Part shown: positions 1 through 6,233 of the stretch, in pieces | Layout of the letters: each line of letters begins with the position of its first letter | How positions within the stretch are numbered: the stretch's first letter is position 1 | Assembly (NCBI GenBank): GCA_016199665.1 | Contig: JACQGG010000061.1 | Coordinates: 1 to 11,871, forward strand | Direction: 5' to 3' | DNA length: 11,871 nt | Source of the DNA: Acidobacteriota bacterium | Lineage (GTDB): Bacteria; Acidobacteriota; UBA6911; JACQSX01 | The notes under the pieces: generated by a model | What the model saw: only the letters and a program-made list of their open reading frames with translations | Databases searched by the model: none | Told to the model about the DNA's origin: nothing | Position numbers and translations under genes: made by a program

Positions 1-45
1 CCCCCCAACCCCGGGAATTCCGTTTCCTTCCCGCCCCCTCCTCTT

Positions 46-51
46 TACAAT
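46..51 (+). promoter_or_regulatory. Candidate -10 box (TACAAT) upstream of the acyl-activating fusion gene
   Basis: TACAAT at 46-51 resembles a sigma70 -10 box. The best -35 at a suitable distance is a weak TTTCCT at 23-28 (17-base spacer). Transcription would start near 58, giving a leader of about 20 bases. The same nine bases, TACAATCGC, recur in the candidate promoter of the next gene at 2823-2831. The weak -35 makes this tentative. Confidence 0.35.
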
Positions 52-64
52 CGCCCACGGACAC

Positions 65-70
65 GGGAGA
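65..70 (+). promoter_or_regulatory. Ribosome binding site supporting the TTG start at 79
   Basis: GGGAGA lies 8 bases before the TTG at 79. An in-frame TAG at 73-75 rules out any start further upstream, so this site and the TTG define the start. Confidence 0.6.
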
Positions 71-78
71 CTTAGAGC

Positions 79-2745
79 TTGATCCGACGATTCCTGGACA
101 GGGCCGCACGAACGCCTGACAAGGTGGCCCTGCAACTCGGCACCGACGAAGGTCTGCAGACTTTCACTTACGCGGATGTGTTCGCAAGCGCGCTGGCGAT
201 CGGACAGTTTGTCAGGTCCCGCGCTCCTGCTTCGGGAACGGTCGCGATCCTGATGAGTTATGACCCGCACTGGGTCATGGTGTTTCTCGGAATCTACCTT
301 TCTGGTTCCTGCGCGGTTCCGCTGGACATTCAACTGTCATCCGAAGAAGTTGCAAACCTGGTGCGGCACTCGGGCGCCGGCGTGGTTTTTACCGATTCCG
401 TCCATTGCGAGAAGCTTGCCGGTCTGGACAACCTGGCGGTGGACCCGCATCGAGCCGGGCTCTTTCGAGCCGGTCGTGCTCCCCGCAAGGAGGCCTCTCA
501 CCAAGTTGGAAATATGGGCACGGACGCGGACGATGGGAAAGGGTCGGCGCTGGAACCGCTGCCCACGGCCCCGGAAGGCGCAGACGGCGATTCACTTCCT
601 CTGTTGATCATCTACACTTCAGGGACGACCGGGGATCCCAAGGGGGTGATCCTCAGCGAGGCCAATTTTCAGGCGGAAATTGCCTCCCTGCTCGATCTCC
701 TGCCGGTAGGCGCCGACGACCACCTGCTTTCCGTCCTGCCTTTGCACCACGTACTGGCGCTTCTGACGGGAGTGCTGGCGCCCCTGTACATCGGCGCCAC
801 GGTCACGTTTCTGTCCACGGTGGAACGCGCACGCGTGCTGGCGGCGCTGCAGCAACTCGGAGTCACGGTGTTTGTCTGTGTGCCGCAGTTTTTCTACTTG
901 CTGCATTCTCATGTCTGGTCGGAGATTTCTCGCAAGCCCTACCTGGTGAGAAAGATGATCCCGCTGCTGATGCGGATGAATTTTTCATTGAGGCAGCACG
1001 GAATGAACCTGGGGAAGCTGCTGTTCCCTCAGATTCACCGCGCCTTTGGACCCCGTTTTCGTTTTTTTGCGGCAGGCGGCTCGTACTTTGATCCCGCGAC
1101 GATCCGAGACCTGGCGGCGTGGGGACTGCATATCGTCCAGGCCTACGGGCTCACCGAGACGAGCGGATCTTGCACGGTGACCCGCCTGGAGGATCAACAT
1201 TGGGGGAGCGTGGGGCATTCGCTGCCGGGGGTCGAACTCAAGGTGCTGGAGCCGAACCAGGAAGGGCAGGGTGAAATCGCCATCCGGGGTCCCATTGTCA
1301 CGTCCGGATACTACCGAAACGAAGAAGCGACTCGAGAGGCGTTTCAAGACGGCTGGTTTCTTTCCGGAGATTTGGGACACTGCGATGGGCAGGGTTTCTG
1401 GTATATCACCGGCCGGAAAAAAGAAGTCATAGTACTGGCTTCAGGCAAGAATGTTTATCCGGAGGAACTGGAGCGGCACTATTCCCGCCATCCCTCCATC
1501 AAGGAAGTCGCCATCGTGGCCAAGATCGGCCTTGCAGGCGAGGAGCAACTGCATGCGATTGTTGTGCCCGACTTTGAATACCTCAGGACCCAGAAGGTGA
1601 CCAATTCCATGGAGGTCATTCGCTTTGAGATTGAAAGTCTGGCCAGTCAGTTGCCTTCCTACAAGCGGGTGACCGGACTGCAGCTCCGCACGGAACCCCT
1701 GCCGCGGACCACCACGCGCAAGCTGAAACGGCGCGAGCTGGAGGCACGACTGGGACGGGCAGAAAAAAAGACGCCGGCGCCGGCTCATTTTGACAATCGG
1801 GTGGTGGAAGAAACTTTCCGTTTCCTGGCTCGGCTGGGAAAGGCGCCCGACACCGCCTCGACCATATGCAATCTGGAATTGGACTTTGGGTTGGATTCTC
1901 TGCAGCGGGTCGAGCTGGTAAGCCATCTGGAGGAAGCGTTCGGCGTTTCCCTGTCGCAGGAGCAGGTGTCGGAAATCTACACGCTGGGGGACCTGGTGAA
2001 TTTATTTGACCCGGAGACTGCGGTGGCCCGGGAAGTCCGGCAGGAGGGCCAGAGTTGGGCCAAGTTGCTGGCGGCAGACGAACCGTTTGCAGAACCCTTC
2101 CTGCGCCGCCGGCCGGCCAGTCATCTGGCGGTTGATCTCCTGCGGGTTATTTTCCGTTACGGTCTGGGCCGGCCGTTCTTCAAGATCAAGGTGGACGGGA
2201 TTGAAAATCTGCCCCGGTCGGGTCCTTACCTTATTTGCCCCAACCATCTGAGCTACCTTGACGGCTTGTTTTTCGTGGCCGTCTTCCCGCGCGCTGTCTT
2301 TGATCGGATCTTTTTTCTGGGATACAGCGAATATTTTCAGGCCGGCTTCAAGAAGCTATTCGCCCAGTGGATTCACATCGTGCCGCTGGATCCGGACACT
2401 TACCTGATCCGGGCTCTGAGGGCCGGCTCGACGGGACTGCGACAGGGGAGAATCCTCTGTGTTTTTCCGGAAGGCTCGCGGTCCATTGACGGCGAAGTGA
2501 AGCCCTTCAAACAGGGGGCATCGATCCTGGCGCGGGAAGCGAACGTACCGATCATTCCTGCCGCCATCGCGGGAAGCTACCAGGTGTTGCCCCGGCATCG
2601 CTCCCGAATCCGGCCTCACCCGGTCAGGATGGCATTTGGGAAACCTGTCCATCCGCGTGACTATTCCAACTATGCGGATATGACGCGGGCGCTGCAGCAC
2701 GCCGTGGAAGATCTCTTTGCCGGGGCACGACGCAATCTGGGATGA
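79..2745 (+). CDS. Acyl-AMP ligase / acyl carrier protein / PlsC acyltransferase fusion
   Basis: This 888-residue protein has three modules. The first, about residues 1-560, is an ANL-family adenylation domain: phosphate loop YTSGTTGDPKGV at 179-190, YGLTET at 356-361, the GDLG Asp at 431, GRKKEVIVLASGKN at 445-458 and the likely catalytic C-terminal Lys548. The second, about 580-650, is an acyl carrier protein whose phosphopantetheine Ser is S607 in GLDSLQ. The third, about 690-888, is a PlsC-type acyltransferase with NHLSYLD (His723, Asp728), FPEGSR at 796-801 and a VPIIPA segment near 823. The expected chemistry is ATP-dependent activation of a fatty acid, loading onto the built-in carrier, and transfer to a lysolipid or glycerol phosphate at the inner face of the membrane; the exact substrate is inferred. 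E. coli Aas joins PlsC and ligase in the opposite order and has no built-in carrier. The TTG start follows an in-frame stop and a good ribosome binding site. Residues 128-172 form a low-complexity insertion. Confidence 0.92.
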   Translation: MIRRFLDRAARTPDKVALQLGTDEGLQTFTYADVFASALAIGQFVRSRAPASGTVAILMSYDPHWVMVFLGIYLSGSCAVPLDIQLSSEEVANLVRHSGAGVVFTDSVHCEKLAGLDNLAVDPHRAGLFRAGRAPRKEASHQVGNMGTDADDGKGSALEPLPTAPEGADGDSLPLLIIYTSGTTGDPKGVILSEANFQAEIASLLDLLPVGADDHLLSVLPLHHVLALLTGVLAPLYIGATVTFLSTVERARVLAALQQLGVTVFVCVPQFFYLLHSHVWSEISRKPYLVRKMIPLLMRMNFSLRQHGMNLGKLLFPQIHRAFGPRFRFFAAGGSYFDPATIRDLAAWGLHIVQAYGLTETSGSCTVTRLEDQHWGSVGHSLPGVELKVLEPNQEGQGEIAIRGPIVTSGYYRNEEATREAFQDGWFLSGDLGHCDGQGFWYITGRKKEVIVLASGKNVYPEELERHYSRHPSIKEVAIVAKIGLAGEEQLHAIVVPDFEYLRTQKVTNSMEVIRFEIESLASQLPSYKRVTGLQLRTEPLPRTTTRKLKRRELEARLGRAEKKTPAPAHFDNRVVEETFRFLARLGKAPDTASTICNLELDFGLDSLQRVELVSHLEEAFGVSLSQEQVSEIYTLGDLVNLFDPETAVAREVRQEGQSWAKLLAADEPFAEPFLRRRPASHLAVDLLRVIFRYGLGRPFFKIKVDGIENLPRSGPYLICPNHLSYLDGLFFVAVFPRAVFDRIFFLGYSEYFQAGFKKLFAQWIHIVPLDPDTYLIRALRAGSTGLRQGRILCVFPEGSRSIDGEVKPFKQGASILAREANVPIIPAAIAGSYQVLPRHRSRIRPHPVRMAFGKPVHPRDYSNYADMTRALQHAVEDLFAGARRNLG

Positions 2746-2746
2746 A

Positions 2747-2781
2747 ATCGCAGATCGCAGATCGCAAATCTGCGATTCTCG
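2747..2781. repeat. Degenerate 7-base tandem array (ATCGCAG family)
   Basis: Starting two bases after the stop codon, the units read ATCGCAG, ATCGCAG, ATCGCAA, ATCTGCG and ATTCTCG. The first three are nearly identical. The same unit forms a longer array at 10493-10541. An 8-bp perfect inverted repeat (2754-2761 with 2769-2776, 7-base loop) lies inside and could form a hairpin in the 3' end of the upstream transcript. No T-run follows, so I do not call a classical terminator. Confidence 0.75.
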
Positions 2782-2819
2782 ACCTATGAGGCATCGGTCC
2801 CAAATTGGTTTTTGCAGCG

Positions 2820-2828
2820 TGATACAAT
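2820..2828 (+). promoter_or_regulatory. Candidate extended -10 promoter for the SDR gene
   Basis: TGATACAAT at 2820-2828 combines a TG extension with the -10 box TACAAT at 2823-2828. No -35 box stands at 17 bases; TTGGTT at 2805-2810 is too close (12 bases). Extended -10 promoters can work without a good -35. Transcription would start near 2835, leaving a leader of about 100 bases that contains the 10-bp direct repeat at 2838-2870. Confidence 0.4.
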
Positions 2829-2837
2829 CGCGCGCGA

Positions 2838-2870
2838 GCCGGCGACGGTGATGTTTTGCCGCCGGCGACG
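2838..2870. repeat. 10-bp direct repeat GCCGGCGACG in the SDR leader
   Basis: GCCGGCGACG occurs exactly at 2838-2847 and 2861-2870, 23 bases apart, just downstream of the candidate promoter. Each copy contains the palindrome GCCGGC. It could be a pair of regulator sites or chance in GC-rich DNA. Confidence 0.5.
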
Positions 2871-2922
2871 CGGGACTTGCTTGCCTGCGTATGGTTTCTG
2901 TTCCGGCGGCTCTGTTCAGGTT

Positions 2923-2929
2923 GAGGTGA
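2923..2929 (+). promoter_or_regulatory. Ribosome binding site supporting the TTG start at 2936
   Basis: GAGGTGA is close to the ideal Shine-Dalgarno sequence and lies 6 bases before the TTG at 2936. This is the main reason for choosing a TTG start over later in-frame codons. Confidence 0.65.
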
Positions 2930-2935
2930 AGCGGA

Positions 2936-3973
2936 TTGCGGCGAGACAGTTGGGCAGGTTTGGCGGACTCTCTGTTTGACGAGAGGATTCTTGACCGGAA
3001 CCGCACAGTGCTGGTGACTGGCGGTACCGGCTATCTCGGCAAGAGTCTGGTGCGCGCCCTCCTGAAGCGCGGCTTTATTCTGAATCTGCTGGTGCGCGAG
3101 AACAGCAGTCTTTCCGGCCTGGAGGGGTGCAATTTCTTTCTGGGAGATATTGCCGACCCCGACAGCATCCGGCCGGCGCTGGAGAACTGCGCCTTCGTAT
3201 TTCACCTTGCGGCCCGGGTCAGACTCTGGAGTCCAAACCCTGCCGAGTTCGATCAGGTCAACGTGCAAGGGTATGAGAACCTGCTGCAGCTATGCGCCGA
3301 GGCGGGCGTGAAGAAGATCCTGCGCACGTCATCCTTCATAGTCTTCGGGCCGTCCAACGGCGGGGTCCACACGGAAGAATCCCGCTGCAACGTCCGGCCA
3401 TTCGGCGATTATGATCGCACCCTGATTCTCGCTGAAGACTTGACGGAGAAATACCGCGGGCAGAGAATGTCCATTATCACCCTTTATCCCACTTTTGTTT
3501 ACGGTCCGGGAGAGAAGACCCGCGGCAATTTATTGGCGCAGATGATTCAGACATACTCGCGGGGATGGATGCGCGGGCTTCTGGGAGGCGCAAGCCAGAA
3601 ATGGAATTTCGTCCACGTCGACGATGTCGTCGACGGGCATTTGGCGGCGATGCGTCGGGGGGGCGCCCCGCGTTACATTCTGGGGGGAGAAAACACCAGC
3701 TTGGCCGAATTCCTGGAGTTGGTTGCAGGCTTGCAGAGCCGCAAGCGGCACCGGATGAATGTCCCCTTGAAACTGGCCCGGTCTCTCACGTATCTTGAGG
3801 AGCTGCGAGCCCGCTGGAGTGATGGGGAGCCGAGGGTTACGCGTCAAACTGCCGAGATCCTCGCATCGCACTGGGCTTTTTCCTCGGAACGCGCCGAAAG
3901 GGAGCTGAATTATCGCCCCCGCCCGCTTGCGGTTGGATTGAAGGAATCCATTGAATGGATACGCCGGCAGTAG
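2936..3973 (+). CDS. Extended short-chain dehydrogenase, HpnA/dihydroflavonol reductase-like, with altered active site
   Basis: This 345-residue protein is an NAD(P)-binding Rossmann protein of the extended SDR class. The nucleotide-binding motif TGGTGYLG is at residues 28-35, after a 23-residue N-terminal extension. The stretch FHLAARVRLW near 89-98, a following NVQGYENLL segment and TSSFIVFG at 131-138 resemble HpnA-like sugar epimerases and dihydroflavonol reductases, as does the C-terminal NYRPRPLAVGLKESIEWI. Tyr159 and Ser132/133 occupy the usual catalytic places, but residue 163 is Leu (codon CTG, 3422-3424), where YxxxK has Lys. The surrounding YxxxxxxAE pattern is otherwise in register. 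The gene lies 190 bases after the acyl-ACP-PlsC fusion on the same strand, but has its own candidate promoter. It might reduce or epimerise a lipid-linked or isoprenoid intermediate, or have lost classical SDR chemistry. The substrate cannot be read from the sequence. Confidence 0.88.
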   Translation: MRRDSWAGLADSLFDERILDRNRTVLVTGGTGYLGKSLVRALLKRGFILNLLVRENSSLSGLEGCNFFLGDIADPDSIRPALENCAFVFHLAARVRLWSPNPAEFDQVNVQGYENLLQLCAEAGVKKILRTSSFIVFGPSNGGVHTEESRCNVRPFGDYDRTLILAEDLTEKYRGQRMSIITLYPTFVYGPGEKTRGNLLAQMIQTYSRGWMRGLLGGASQKWNFVHVDDVVDGHLAAMRRGGAPRYILGGENTSLAEFLELVAGLQSRKRHRMNVPLKLARSLTYLEELRARWSDGEPRVTRQTAEILASHWAFSSERAERELNYRPRPLAVGLKESIEWIRRQ

Positions 3974-4162
3974 GGAAAGAGCTCACTCTGGAGTATGCCT
4001 CAGCGCCTGCGTGCATAATTGCGGTGACTTGGCCGGGGGACACTAAGCCTGAACCCAACCCCTGCTGTTCTACGTCTAAGGCTTAGGGGAGGCGGAACCA
4101 GCGGTTGGGAAGGTGTGAAGGAATGCCCCTCAAAAACTGCCGGAAGCGCGACCCGGTCGTGC

Positions 4163-4177
4163 GGGGAGATTTTTGCA
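4163..4177 (+). promoter_or_regulatory. Weak sigma54-like element
   Basis: GG at 4163-4164 and GC at 4175-4176 have the exact 10-base separation of sigma54 promoters, and the -12 part TTTGCA is good. The -24 part is CGGGGA instead of TGGCAC, so only the GG dinucleotide matches. If real, transcription would start near 4188 and read into the gene at 4302. Confidence 0.2.
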
Positions 4178-4206
4178 GGTTTGCTGGGTTTGCTCGGGCC
4201 GCTGGG

Positions 4207-4230
4207 GCCAGACTGCCATTGCAGTTTGGC
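4207..4230. promoter_or_regulatory. 10-bp inverted repeat overlapping the -35 box, candidate operator
   Basis: GCCAGACTGC (4207-4216) and GCAGTTTGGC (4221-4230) are complementary over 10 positions with one G-T mismatch and a 4-base centre. The dyad covers the -35 box at 4219-4224 and lies upstream of the expected transcription start, so it would act as DNA, for instance as a repressor site, not as an RNA hairpin. Confidence 0.45.
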
Positions 4231-4247
4231 TTCGAGTAAAGTAAAAT
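4219..4247 (+). promoter_or_regulatory. Sigma70-type promoter for the outer-membrane protein gene
   Basis: TTGCAG (4219-4224) and TAAAAT (4242-4247) are separated by the ideal 17 bases. Expected transcription start is near 4254, about 48 bases before the ATG at 4302. This is the best sigma70-type promoter in the window. Confidence 0.55.
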
Positions 4248-4290
4248 ACTTTTGTTCTAACGGTACGGACATAAGTCCAAGGCCGGAAAA

Positions 4291-4297
4291 GGGAGGG
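4291..4297 (+). promoter_or_regulatory. Ribosome binding site for the outer-membrane protein gene
   Basis: GGGAGGG ends 4 bases before the ATG at 4302. It is strong and fixes the start so that the protein begins with a normal signal peptide. Confidence 0.65.
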
Positions 4298-4301
4298 TCC
4301 A

Positions 4302-6014
4302 ATGCGCCGACCGTTTCTCTGGCTTTGTTTGCTATTTTGCCTGATGGTCCCCACGGACGCTTCTCCCCTGTCGGAATTGCGGGGAGTTCTGAAGGACCAG
4401 AATGGCAACCCCATTGTCAATCTCGCCCTCTCGCTGGTCCGCACCGGCATCCAGCGCACGCTCCGCTCGGATCTGGTCGGGCAGTTTGTTTTTAGAAACC
4501 TGCCGCCTGGGGAGTACGCCCTCCAGATTGAAACTCCCACCTTCAGGAATGCCGGCAGCTCCCGGGTAAGTCTCAAGCCCGGCGCAACAACGCTTATGAC
4601 GCTTGTGCTGCAACAGGTTTTCGACTTGGACTCAGCGCCTTCTCTGGCCAAGAACTATGAAACCCGGACGATTCTCCGCGACCGGGCGGACGGCCGGCTG
4701 ATCCTCCGCAATGCGCCGGACTCGTCCGCGGAGAGCGGCGCTGCGGCAGGTTTATTCCGGACTAACGGCATCGTTGAAGTCTACTCGGGATCGGCCTGGG
4801 GCAGTGGAAATTTTTCCGCTGTTCCTGGAAGTCCTTATGCCGGGATGCTTACAAACTTTGCATATGGGGAGGATCTTGGCGGCCGCGCCAATTACATATT
4901 TGCCGGGCAGTTGGTTTCCGGAGACGACTCTCTTTGGAGAGTGCGCAACCTCGTTCGCTACCAGCCTGCCGGCAGCCAGAGTGTCGAGTTGCTGTTGGGT
5001 TATACGCACGTTGCGTTCAACGCGCCGCGATTGCCGTTTTTCACCGATCCGGGGCGTCTCGGAATGGAGTCGAAATTTATGCCCTGGGCGGAATCGGCCA
5101 GGACACTGGCTCTTGGCCTCAAGCATACCTGGAACCCCGCAGAGCAGGTGAGTTTGAACTATGGGGTTGAGGTGGACCGTTTTAACGCGGCCTCCACGCG
5201 AACTTTTGTCATTCCCGAGCTTCAGGCGAACTGGCGCCCCTGGGCGGGGGCCTCAGTGATCGCCCGTATGACCAGCAGACGAACCATGTGTGACAACACG
5301 TTAAGCCTACCCGACGGGAGGTCCGTGGAACTTGCCGATTCCCTTCAAACCAGAAAAGCAGCCCAGATGCTCCAGGTCGGGGTGGATCGGCACTACGAGA
5401 TCACCGGATCCCAGGGATTTGGATTGACCCGGGGAGAATTGTCCTTATTTCGCGACCAGCTCAGCGGCGGGAATACCGCTCTGGTTTGGGATCCGGCGAA
5501 GAGGAGCAGTTCGGTCTACGATTTGCCTTTTCAACAGTCCGTGCAGCAGGGACTTCGAGCCGGAGTCAGCGGCGGGTCCGATGCGGTCAACTACGCCGTC
5601 GACTACGTCTATGGAACGGCTGTCGGCCTGGACGGAGCGGCCGCCTTGCTCAAGTCGGTGGGAGAATCGGTGCGGCTGCGGCGCTATCATGCGGTCACCG
5701 GCAGGCTGCAAGGGATCATTCCGGGAATCGGCACGGTGATTACAGGAGTCATCCGCGTTGTCCCGGGACGCCCTCTTGTGACAATTGATTTATTCAGCGA
5801 CACCTGGAATGTTTCCAACCAGAGCGTCAATTTTTTTCTACGACAGGTGGTTCCTTTCCCAGACCTGCTCGGCTTTTCTCCCAGGCTGGAAGCGCTGCTG
5901 GATCTGCGTAATATGCTCAGCCAGAACATCGGTGCGCTGCGCACCGAATTGGGAGAGGTCGTGCTGGTGCGAAATCCCCGCACGGTCCGCGGCGGCATCT
6001 CATTGAATTTCTAA
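4302..6014 (+). CDS. Secreted carboxypeptidase-regulatory-like domain protein, probable outer-membrane beta-barrel
   Basis: This 570-residue protein starts with a signal peptide: positive Arg2-Arg3, a hydrophobic core at 5-16 and likely cleavage after Ala20 (TDA). Residues about 24-105 form a carboxypeptidase-regulatory-like beta-sandwich, seen as LRGVLKDQNGNPI, then GQFVFRNLPPGEYALQI, then a VSLKPGATTLMTLVL strand. The remaining 450 residues are rich in alternating polar and hydrophobic stretches with aromatic ends, and the chain finishes GGISLNF. A terminal Phe is the usual signal for beta-barrel assembly. Acidobacteriota and Bacteroidota carry many large Oar-like TonB-dependent receptors with this N-terminal domain. 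This one is shorter and I recognise no TonB plug, so transport cannot be assumed. A role in the outer membrane, such as adhesion, small-molecule passage or surface structure, is inferred. It has its own promoter and ribosome binding site and is not co-transcribed with obvious partners. Confidence 0.82.
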   Translation: MRRPFLWLCLLFCLMVPTDASPLSELRGVLKDQNGNPIVNLALSLVRTGIQRTLRSDLVGQFVFRNLPPGEYALQIETPTFRNAGSSRVSLKPGATTLMTLVLQQVFDLDSAPSLAKNYETRTILRDRADGRLILRNAPDSSAESGAAAGLFRTNGIVEVYSGSAWGSGNFSAVPGSPYAGMLTNFAYGEDLGGRANYIFAGQLVSGDDSLWRVRNLVRYQPAGSQSVELLLGYTHVAFNAPRLPFFTDPGRLGMESKFMPWAESARTLALGLKHTWNPAEQVSLNYGVEVDRFNAASTRTFVIPELQANWRPWAGASVIARMTSRRTMCDNTLSLPDGRSVELADSLQTRKAAQMLQVGVDRHYEITGSQGFGLTRGELSLFRDQLSGGNTALVWDPAKRSSSVYDLPFQQSVQQGLRAGVSGGSDAVNYAVDYVYGTAVGLDGAAALLKSVGESVRLRRYHAVTGRLQGIIPGIGTVITGVIRVVPGRPLVTIDLFSDTWNVSNQSVNFFLRQVVPFPDLLGFSPRLEALLDLRNMLSQNIGALRTELGEVVLVRNPRTVRGGISLNF

Positions 6015-6089
6015 TTCCCGCTTGTACCGGGCTCAAAGCCAGAGAGGAACAGCTCCGCCCGCTTAAATTATCCAATAACTTGGAGGCAG

Positions 6090-6103
6090 TACAAACTTTT
6101 GTA
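6090..6103. promoter_or_regulatory. Dyad TACAAA-N2-TTTGTA, candidate activator site
   Basis: A perfect 6-bp inverted repeat (6090-6095 with 6098-6103) is centred about 121 bases upstream of the predicted sigma54 transcription start at 6218. This is the typical distance for an NtrC-family enhancer. Ownership by the regulator encoded at 9070 is inferred. Confidence 0.35.
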
Positions 6104-6127
6104 TGGTCCACTAAAGAGCATTTCCTG

Positions 6128-6151
6128 ATCCAGAATTGGCGAATCCTGGAT
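6128..6151. promoter_or_regulatory. 24-base imperfect palindrome, candidate activator site
   Basis: Ten of twelve base pairs match around a centre at 6139.5. The outer arms are ATCCAG (6128-6133) and CTGGAT (6146-6151). The centre is about 78 bases upstream of the predicted sigma54 start and 43 bases (about four helical turns) from the dyad at 6090-6103, so both would face the same side of the DNA. Confidence 0.4.
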
Positions 6152-6191
6152 TTTGATGCGTTTGGCTCGCGTTACTTCGGGGTTTGGGTGG

Positions 6192-6207
6192 TGGCACAGA
6201 TTTTGCT
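6192..6207 (+). promoter_or_regulatory. Canonical sigma54 (-24/-12) promoter for the kinase-regulator operon
   Basis: TGGCAC at 6192-6197 and TTGCT at 6203-6207 match the -24 and -12 elements. GG (6193-6194) and GC (6205-6206) are separated by exactly 10 bases. Transcription would begin near 6218, only 16 bases before the ATG at 6234. The operon it serves encodes an NtrC-family activator, the protein class that sigma54 promoters require. Confidence 0.72.
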
Positions 6208-6233
6208 TAGGGCTGGCTTCTATTGAGTCGGGT

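Larger units (their letters stand above)
3974..4301 (+). other. 328-base regulatory gap before the outer-membrane protein gene
   Basis: I find no convincing gene here. The stretch contains an 8-bp inverted repeat (CTAAGCCT at 4043-4050, AGGCTTAG at 4079-4086). The second arm overlaps the 11-base near-palindrome CTAAGGCTTAG at 4076-4086. Further on come a weak sigma54-like element at 4163-4177, a 10-bp dyad at 4207-4230, a sigma70-type promoter at 4219-4247 and a strong ribosome binding site at 4291-4297. No obvious hairpin terminator for the SDR gene is visible. Confidence 0.6.

Noticed and set aside
405..1091. Plus-strand open frame of 228 codons inside the fusion gene
   Set aside because: It overlaps the adenylation motifs in another frame and encodes an Arg/Gly-rich low-complexity sequence with no domain.
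2624..3268. Minus-strand open frame spanning the gap between the fusion gene and the SDR gene
   Set aside because: It covers the ends of two well-supported plus-strand genes and the heptamer array, and shows no domain.
4130..4651. Minus-strand open frames crossing the start of the outer-membrane protein gene
   Set aside because: They run through a promoter, ribosome binding site and signal-peptide region on the plus strand and have no recognisable domain.
6153..6233. 27-residue N-terminal extension of the sensor kinase
   Set aside because: It contains a canonical sigma54 promoter, has no clear ribosome binding site and adds no recognisable signal. The start at 6234 places the first membrane segment at residues 8-26. 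Not excluded with certainty.
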